64,000 nt of DNA, taken from assembly GCA_020465985.1 (NCBI GenBank), contig JAANYP010003718.1, positions 1,016,001 to 1,080,000 on the forward strand, given 5' to 3'. The notes under the pieces were generated by a model. The model did no database searches and was not told the DNA's origin. It saw nothing but the letters and a program-made list of their open reading frames with translations. How positions within the stretch are numbered: position 1 is the first letter of the stretch; the number at the start of each line of letters is the position of its first letter. Shown here piece after piece: positions 61,801 through 64,000 of this stretch. The translations under genes were made by a program, and so were the position numbers. Source of the stretch: Centrapalus pauciflorus (lineage: Eukaryota; Streptophyta; Magnoliopsida; Asterales; Asteraceae).

Positions 61801-63477
61801 GTGGAATAAATTTTAATTGTTGAAATCGGTTGCCAAGCATTACACATCATTTAAACCCCCATTGATAATTTTTAATTGTAATTTTTAAAAGGGATTACAT
61901 CATCAACGAGTGTTTAAATGATGTGTAATGCTTGACAACCGGTTTCAACAATTAAAATTTATTCCACGTAGGTTATTTACCGGTTCACGTAGAATTAATA
62001 ACCGGTTTCAACCGATTATCAATTGATCAAACCTTGATTTACTGATTCTTAGTTAGTTCGGGGTTTTCTATGCAACGAAAAATGGTTTGGGGTTTTAATC
62101 ACAAAAACCTGACAAGTTCAGGGTTTTTTACGCAATTATCCCTAGATTTAAAAATATATGTTCATATATATTAATTTTTTACAAGAATTAGATTTTTATA
62201 ATTGCATAAATCGAAGTTATAAAATTTTCTTATACCTTTGCCCAAAAGTCAAAGCTTACCAAAAGCATCCTTCTTCTTCCATTCAGGCATATCGTATGCA
62301 GACAATCCAACTCCCCTCAGCTCCTGGGCCAGATGTCTCTCACCAGTCTCAGCCATGGGGTCTTCCAAAGGACGATTAGATCTTTCGAAATAGAATCAAG
62401 CATCGTTCTTTGCTGTTGTTCCCTCACTTCCCTCTTTCCTTTATCAGAGCAGATTGTAGTGCTGCCGCACGACTCAAGGACCCCTCTGGATTTTTAAATC
62501 TATATCTAACTTGAATCTAAATCTATATATGTATATGTGTGTGTTTTTTTTATAACCAACTAGTTTTAATAATTACTCATAATAATTAATATTGTTCTTA
62601 TATATTAATTTAAATGGCTCGTGATTTTAATTAGTTAATAAATAAGTAAAAAGCATAAGAAAAATTTATAACCAAAACAAAAAAAATCAAAATTAATAAC
62701 AAGTTTGAGTATTCTTAAAGCAAATTAAATACATTAATTTCGTAAAAGAACAAATAATGTTAATATTAAAATATGAATACATATACTAGGAACACATAAA
62801 GCAAAATTTAATAAATATATAAATAATGATTAAATTACTTTTTTTTGTATTTATAAATTTATATTAGTTACCTAAATCATACTTTATTAAAATAACTACT
62901 CAAAAATAAAAATTGGTTAGAAGGACCAAAACTGAAAGTAATTAATTAGTTGAGGGACCATAACTGAAAGGGCAAATTTGTCATTTTGAAATTATTAACG
63001 GATGAGGGACCATTTTTGCAATCAAATAGTGTTTTGAGAAAGAAACAGTGCAAACAAAATTATTATACTGAGAAAGAAACCTTAACCTGATAGCCACTTG
63101 GCTTTGGATTGACAATGTAATCATCAAATTCGCCATCAATTGGCATCCAAAGCCTGCAGAAAGCCAAGGGTGAATCACATTATAAACAGTCATCAATATT
63201 ACAGGATCTTGCATGCATTTATAGAACAAGTAAACATTGTTATCTAGGAACTGTTGTCCAGAGAGACACAGTCCAGTGATGGCAAATAAGTTTTACCATG
63301 AATCAGTAGCAGATGCGTAACTGAGCATGAAAAATAATTATACCTGTGTATCATACGTAGAAGACTGTAACAACACCGGACAGCTTGTCCATGTAAAGTA
63401 CCACTTTTATCTCCAACAATTACTCTCAGCGCACGTGCATCATATACTTTATCAATACTGACATCTTTACGATTCAT
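30460..63477 (-). CDS. RSH2/RSH3: plastid RelA/SpoT homologue, RSH2/RSH3 type, 3' part (8 exons; 5' end off window)
   Basis: Exons in order are 63477-63344, 63153-63087, 58924-58862, 57415-57171, 57091-56962, 43595-43503, 31099-30896 and 30759-30460. All borders are GT-AG, phases match, and 411 residues plus stop are encoded. Exons 1-4 carry the (p)ppGpp synthetase core: [61 protein letters not shown]. Later exons carry [38 protein letters not shown] and [11 protein letters not shown]. The C-terminus is a TGS-like domain ([20 protein letters not shown], ending GDVIEVRVR). Family knowledge: RSH2/3 synthesise and hydrolyse the alarmone in chloroplasts. The HD hydrolase domain and transit peptide lie beyond 64000. 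RSH1 was excluded because it ends in an ACT domain, and CRSH because no EF-hands are seen. Introns of 13,366, 12,403 and 4,162 bp are filled with transposons. Confidence 0.93.
31648..32199 (-). mobile_element. solo LTR of the gypsy family found at 52-55 kb
   Basis: On the minus strand it starts TGATGCGGGAGCATCC and ends GTTACGCATCA. A perfect 5-bp target duplication GGATA flanks it (31643-31647 and 32200-32204). Its whole length is the inverted counterpart of the LTR at 54635-55208. It contains a TATATATAGG TATA-like motif. It sits inside the LTR of the copia fragment that follows. Confidence 0.9.
32205..33660 (-). pseudogene. copia fragment: reverse transcriptase, RNase H and 3' LTR
   Basis: On the minus strand, frames with many stops read as copia reverse transcriptase (about 33640-33090, including [20 protein letters not shown], a YVDD-type site with N in place of D) and RNase H (about 32800-32490, [17 protein letters not shown] and RTKHIEVE). 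A purine tract CTTGAGGGGCAG precedes TGTTAGAGAGTATATATGG, the start of the 3' LTR at about 32313, which runs down to 32205, where the gypsy solo LTR interrupts it. Truncated upstream. Confidence 0.75.
34383..35089. mobile_element. hAT-like transposon inserted in copia gag
   Basis: The left part TTATTAAAGGCGAAAGGCGC and the inverted right part TTATTAAAGGCGAGCCAGGC are terminal inverted repeats. Gag coding resumes on both sides with a near-duplicated GTTCAGTG / CTTCAGTG (7 of 8). Exact ends are uncertain by a few bases. The interior is AT-rich with no coding. Confidence 0.7.
35890..36363. mobile_element. hAT-like MITE, 474 bp
   Basis: Starts CAATGTTCTAGAAATCGC and ends, inverted, CAGTGTTGTAAAAATCGG. 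An exact 8-bp duplication ATCGCACC flanks it (35882-35889 and 36364-36371). The right sub-terminal region is very rich in CCTAGGCGG-type words. It is related in end sequence (CAGTGTT) to the insertion at 34383. Confidence 0.85.
37504..38715 (-). mobile_element. possible endogenous pararetrovirus (or unusual retroelement) fragment
   Basis: Direct repeats of about 150 bp (37510-37660 and 38560-38710, sharing AACTTACAACTCCAAGTC and GATAGGATGTAGAAAGGATG) flank a region with minus-strand coding. That coding is the 102-residue frame 38536-38228 and a second open stretch at about 38220-37870. Read on the minus strand, the segment just after this coding has GTATAAAAGGAAGTC followed by an AATAAA-containing leader, a layout resembling a pararetroviral promoter and terminal redundancy. 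The protein itself was not recognised, so the assignment is tentative; a decayed LTR retroelement is the main alternative. Confidence 0.3.
38780..38850. repeat. palindromic tandem repeat
   Basis: ATGAATTTTAAATTCATGTC occurs twice in tandem from about 38791, followed by a third partial ATGAATTTACATG. Each unit is self-complementary, so the strand could fold into hairpins. Flanking text has repeated ACACG and CGTGT words. Confidence 0.75.
39150..43060 (+). mobile_element. degraded copia element with LTR-like repeats at both ends
   Basis: A 130-bp direct repeat (39150-39273 and 42918-43051; shared GGTTTGGGTAATTAGGCGGTG) brackets copia remnants on the plus strand. A gag-pre-integrase motif ([10 protein letters not shown]) lies near 40470, integrase fragments at 40640-41330 ([10 protein letters not shown], a motif after the catalytic core), an RT start near 41850 and RNase H at 42440-42905 ([27 protein letters not shown]). 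All domains are crossed by stops. A Harbinger MITE sits in the leader. Confidence 0.7.
39601..39915. mobile_element. PIF/Harbinger MITE, 315 bp
   Basis: Ends GGGGGCGTTTGGTTCGCTGG and, inverted, GGGGGCGTTTCGCTGG. TAA flanks both sides (39598-39600 and 39916-39918). Its left 180 bp matches the right arm, and its last 90 bp the left arm, of the 1.45-kb element at 10874-12328, so it is a deletion derivative of that family. Confidence 0.9.
43061..44319. other. RSH intron DNA around the small exon 43503-43595
   Basis: Apart from the RSH exon encoding [14 protein letters not shown], nothing was recognised. A (CA)n run lies at 43972-43990. Confidence 0.5.
44320..44406. repeat. (TG)n(TA)n(TG)n compound microsatellite
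   Basis: About 87 bp of TG, then TA, then TG repeats, lying close to the inferred lower end of a copia LTR. Confidence 0.9.
44407..45165 (-). repeat. LTR-like region with a GTTAAGATAAGC array and a GC-rich block
   Basis: On the minus strand, TGTTAGATATAATATAGGG starts at 45165 right after a copia RNase H end, as a 3' LTR should. Lower down are a GC-rich segment (44870-44990, with GGGGGCGCAACCCCC) and the repeat array at 44500-44780. The lower boundary is not fixed. Confidence 0.45.
44500..44780. repeat. array of about ten GTTAAGAYARGC-type motifs
   Basis: TGTTAAGATAAGC and close variants occur near 44521, 44552, 44595, 44620, 44641, 44667 and 44690, spaced about 22-43 bp apart. Inverted forms (TCTTAACA, CTTAACA) occur at about 44500, 44573, 44720 and 44735. 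Between them are unrelated short spacers of varying length. Confidence 0.7.
45166..46905 (-). pseudogene. copia RNase H end, split by a Mutator-like insertion
   Basis: The minus strand reads [18 protein letters not shown] across the junction of the two parts (46905-46803 and 45511-45166). Degraded text matching [13 protein letters not shown] RNase H then runs to the start of the LTR at 45165. The split is at the 9-bp duplication of the element 45512-46802. Confidence 0.7.
45512..46802. mobile_element. Mutator-like element with long diverged inverted repeats, 1.29 kb
   Basis: An exact 9-bp target duplication CTAGATTGC (45503-45511 and 46803-46811) flanks it, the length expected for Mutator. 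Inner parts of the arms are inverted copies with text such as TTTTCAAAATTTATTTAC and TAGTAGTTTT. No transposase is seen. Copia RNase H coding resumes precisely on each side. Confidence 0.85.
46906..47352 (-). mobile_element. copia LTR with primer binding site and leader
   Basis: The LTR is 47352-47163 (190 bp, minus strand TGTAGGAAATCC to TTTCCTCA). It is followed on the minus strand by TGGTATCAGAGCC at 47162-47150 and a T-rich leader. A second TGGTATCAGAACC-like site lies at about 46974. Confidence 0.75.
47353..47861 (-). pseudogene. copia integrase fragment
   Basis: The 135-residue minus frame (47861-47454) contains [20 protein letters not shown] and [14 protein letters not shown], the region following the integrase core in copia Pol. 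Another frame continues to 47353 with Pro/Ser-rich linker text. It directly abuts an LTR, so reverse transcriptase and RNase H are deleted. Confidence 0.65.
47862..48406. other. RSH intron DNA, nothing recognised
   Basis: AT-rich with no coding signal or paired repeats noticed. Confidence 0.5.
48407..50562 (-). mobile_element. non-coding LTR element (TRIM/LARD-like), complete
   Basis: Two 266-bp LTRs (48407-48672 and 50297-50562) start TGTTAGGAATTTCA and end CTCACA, with about seven differences between them. A perfect 5-bp target duplication CCACA flanks the element (48402-48406 and 50563-50567). The tRNA-iMet primer binding site TGGTATCAGAGCCA lies at 50294-50281 reading minus, so the 5' LTR is at the higher coordinate. 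The 1.6-kb interior is C/A-rich on the plus strand and encodes no gag or pol domain. Long open frames there reflect composition. It depends on other elements for mobility. Related LTR pieces occur at 15158, 18423 and 51871. Confidence 0.9.
50568..51099. other. RSH intron DNA with faint copia traces
   Basis: No clear feature. The minus strand at 50960-50700 has short stretches reminiscent of a copia Pol but nothing conclusive. Confidence 0.35.
51100..51860 (-). pseudogene. copia RNase H and 3' LTR fragment
   Basis: The minus strand from about 51860 to 51280 reads as broken RNase H ([27 protein letters not shown]). It then shows a purine tract CTTGAAAGGAG and an LTR start TATTAGAATATGTG at about 51253, continuing to about 51100. 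Confidence 0.65.
51871..52022. repeat. truncated LTR of the TRIM-like family
   Basis: Starts TGTTAGGAATTTCAG like the LTRs at 48407 and 50297 and follows their order (AAGAACTCAA, AATTCAAATTCACTA, TTGAGTTATTGTC), then stops at about 52022, where gypsy coding begins. Confidence 0.7.
52023..54634 (+). pseudogene. Ty3/gypsy polyprotein: protease, RT, RNase H remnant, integrase
   Basis: A protease-like DGGSCTNV is at about 52050. Reverse transcriptase runs 52600-53200 ([37 protein letters not shown]; the catalytic site reads FDD). RNase H is reduced to [10 protein letters not shown] near 53310 and VVADALSRR near 53420, so its N-terminal half is deleted. The integrase zinc-binding region (HFGINKT, ARCATCY) is at 53660-53770 and the core follows ([23 protein letters not shown]). 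It ends at about 54600 near [11 protein letters not shown]. No clear chromodomain. Frames shift several times (near 52910, 53080, 53250, 53610, 53760) and a stop lies near 53924. Gag and the 5' LTR are missing. Confidence 0.88.
54635..55213 (+). repeat. 3' LTR of the gypsy element
   Basis: Starts TGATGCGGGAGCATCC right after purine-rich CAGGAGAGGT. It matches the inverted solo LTR at 31648-32199 along its length, but stops at about 55208, before the terminal TTACGCATCA of that copy, where copia sequence begins. Confidence 0.85.
55240..56062 (+). pseudogene. copia integrase and reverse transcriptase fragment
   Basis: Integrase-core text lies at 55255-55520 ([31 protein letters not shown]). 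A proline-rich linker follows, and an RT start at 55779-56060 ([45 protein letters not shown]). The last is almost intact over 94 residues. Frameshifts separate the parts and everything downstream is lost. Confidence 0.8.
56063..56690. repeat. degenerate repeats with GTTTAGGGACTTAAT-like units
   Basis: Units of about 50-60 bp containing TTTAGGGACTTAATC, TTCAAAATACAAG and TCATTTTTATAAAGTT recur from about 56440 to 56670. Inverted relatives occur at 56070-56170 (AAGTCCTTAAACTTTATGAA). It may be an old Mutator-type element with long inverted repeats inserted into the copia fragment. Confidence 0.5.
56691..56961. other. RSH intron DNA up to exon 56962-57091
   Basis: Short TG and GATA runs (about 56830 and 56940), otherwise nothing. 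Confidence 0.5.
57475..57523. repeat. (CT)n(AC)n microsatellite in an RSH intron
   Basis: About 35 bp of CT then 14 bp of AC, about 60 bp before the acceptor of the exon at 57415 on the transcribed strand. Confidence 0.9.
57905..58208 (+). pseudogene. copia RNase H fragment
   Basis: Reads [60 protein letters not shown] in one frame, close to the RNase H of the complete copia element at 22-27 kb. Ends early at a stop. Followed directly by an LTR. Confidence 0.85.
58219..58400 (+). repeat. copia 3' LTR, 182 bp
   Basis: Preceded by purine tract GGTGGAGAT. Starts TGTTAGTTGTAACG and ends ATTCTCAACA. Contains CCTATAAATAAGG, a good TATA box. The matching 5' LTR was not found in the window. Confidence 0.8.
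58780..58850. repeat. (TG)n(GA)n(TG)n microsatellite next to an RSH splice donor
   Basis: About 70 bp of TG, GA and TG repeats. On the transcribed strand it starts about 12 bp inside the intron that follows exon 58924-58862. Confidence 0.9.
58925..59620. other. RSH intron DNA with one arm of an old inverted-repeat element
   Basis: The stretch 59245-59420 (TAAATTGCAAAGTATGTACC, then CCGTCCCTAAACTTAGT) has the style of Mutator long terminal repeats, but no partner arm was found. Confidence 0.35.
59621..60981. mobile_element. Mutator-like element with long inverted arms, 1.36 kb
   Basis: The left arm starts AAAGTAAATTACAAAATGG and the right arm, inverted, GAGTAAATTACCGAAATGG. Both continue GTCCCTGTGGTTTGTT..., CTTTCAAAGTTG or similar, TTTCTAAACTTTTTAAAAAT for about 200 bp of good and about 450 bp of looser match. 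Possible target duplication TTAAAAATG/TTAAAATTT (7 of 9). No coding. Confidence 0.65.
61625..62143. mobile_element. near-palindromic hairpin MITE, 519 bp
   Basis: Ends AGGGATAATTGCGCAAAAAA / TTTTACGCAATTATCCCT. The arms pair over about 250 bp (CCGAACTAACTAA, ACCGGTAAATAACCTACGTG, ATTACACATCATTTAAAC, and their inverses). TAGATTA and TAGATTT flank the element, a weak duplication. Confidence 0.75.
62249..62490 (-). pseudogene. PRP22: captured PRP22/DHX8-type DEAH helicase exon with splice donor
   Basis: The minus strand encodes, in three successive frames, [18 protein letters not shown], then [18 protein letters not shown], then [19 protein letters not shown] continuing to [13 protein letters not shown]. 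This is the segment just upstream of the ATPase core in plant PRP22 (the spliceosomal helicase releasing mRNA, At3g26560 type), recognised from memory. Two single-base frameshifts (about 62418 and 62373) inactivate it. The exon ends at a GTAAG donor (62256-62252) and intron-like DNA follows to 62150, so genomic DNA rather than cDNA was captured. The helicase core itself is absent. Confidence 0.85.
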
Positions 63478-63589
63478 CTGTGGAAAACAAAAGGAACGTT
63501 AGCAAATAGGAATTTCGTAAAAAGCCCTCAAACTACACGTTTTTTCTTATCAAATCCCCCGTTTATTTTTTTTGCATCATAAGTCCCTT

Positions 63590-64000
63590 TGTAACACCCA
63601 GACTCCCGAGCAGGTACGTGTAATTATCCCATTGACTAATTATAATAGTGATTATTGCGTTGGTCCAATTGCGTCCCGTTTATTGGATTATACGTGTCGG
63701 GACGGGGATTTCGTTGATTCGGGATATAATTTTAGTGGATAAACTATAATTATGGATTCACGGATTTAAATGAGAATTATTGATATACATAGTGAATTTT
63801 TAATATTGGGGTCGGGTATCGGTGTCGAACCCGCGATATAAACGAACCTGTAAATGTGTGTATATTACGTATGCTATGTCGTGACCTTGTTTCTTTCTCC
63901 AAAAACTTATCAAGGTGTTTGTGTGTGTAATTACCTGCTGCTGGAACTCAGTTTGGAGCCAATTCAAGAGATTAAAAGTGCTGCAAATCAGATTGAAATC
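63590..64000. mobile_element. start of a long LTR, second copy of the 9493 family
   Basis: Begins TGTAACACCCAGACTCCCGAG and follows 9493-9903 almost base for base to the window end. It lies in the RSH intron upstream of exon 63477-63344. Whether it is a solo LTR or a full element cannot be seen. Confidence 0.85.

Larger units (their letters stand above)
61005..63038. mobile_element. Pack-MULE-like element with captured gene fragment
   Basis: The left arm begins AGAGTAAATTACATAAATGG (same family as 59621) and runs to about 61617. The right arm (62494-63038) is its inverted copy over about 540 bp and appears truncated: about 77 terminal bases are missing. Between the arms are a hairpin MITE (61625-62143) and a host-gene fragment with intron (62150-62492). 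Carrying host gene pieces between Mutator ends is the hallmark of Pack-MULEs. It lies in the RSH intron 63086-58925. Confidence 0.75.

Noticed and set aside
30460..63477. Identification of the alarmone gene as RSH1 or CRSH
   Set aside because: RSH1 ends in an ACT domain and has a different synthetase region; CRSH carries EF-hands. The [11 protein letters not shown] stretch and a TGS-like C-terminus fit RSH2/RSH3.

Overview
This window is nuclear DNA from a flowering plant, most likely a eudicot. It is AT-rich, its genes are interrupted by introns, tRNA-iMet primer binding sites mark LTR retrotransposons, and the two real genes have clear plant orthologues. The species cannot be named from the sequence. 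No database search was run: gene names rest on recognised motifs and remembered family sequence, and repeat boundaries on terminal repeats and target-site duplications (TSDs) read by eye.

Only two host genes look intact, both on the minus strand. The first (1928-5058) is a three-exon PWWP/Tudor-type protein of the Arabidopsis At1g51745 family, 712 residues, with all splice phases consistent. The second is the 3' part of a plastid RelA/SpoT homologue of the RSH2/RSH3 type, which makes and degrades (p)ppGpp. Eight exons lie between 63477 and 30460 and the 5' end lies beyond the right edge. Its 1,236 coding bases are spread over 33 kb because introns of 13.4, 12.4 and 4.2 kb are packed with transposons, yet every exon junction keeps the frame.

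The rest is mobile DNA. 1-1640 holds an edge of a hAT MITE and a Harbinger-like element. 6.1-8.7 kb holds a foldback element, a transposon ORF1-like remnant and a microsatellite-associated (Micron-like) element. 8.7-13.2 kb is a nest of up to five elements: a possible outer element, a solo LTR, a Micron-like element, a Harbinger element and a hAT MITE. 15-19 kb is a 700-bp direct duplication around a GC-richer, possibly organellar block. 20.1-26.8 kb is a third Micron-like element abutted by a Ty1/copia element with identical LTRs but a broken polyprotein gene. 27.6-29.2 kb has a dimeric hAT MITE, a gibberellin 3-oxidase pseudogene fragment and two inverted tRNA-like sequences.

The RSH introns (31-63 kb) contain at least five degraded copia fragments, a Ty3/gypsy body with its LTR and an inverted solo LTR of the same family, a 2.2-kb non-coding LTR element, hAT and Mutator-like insertions with perfect TSDs, a possible endogenous pararetrovirus fragment, and a Pack-MULE-like element carrying a broken PRP22/DHX8 helicase exon. 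The window ends in a second copy of the LTR family seen at 9.5 kb.
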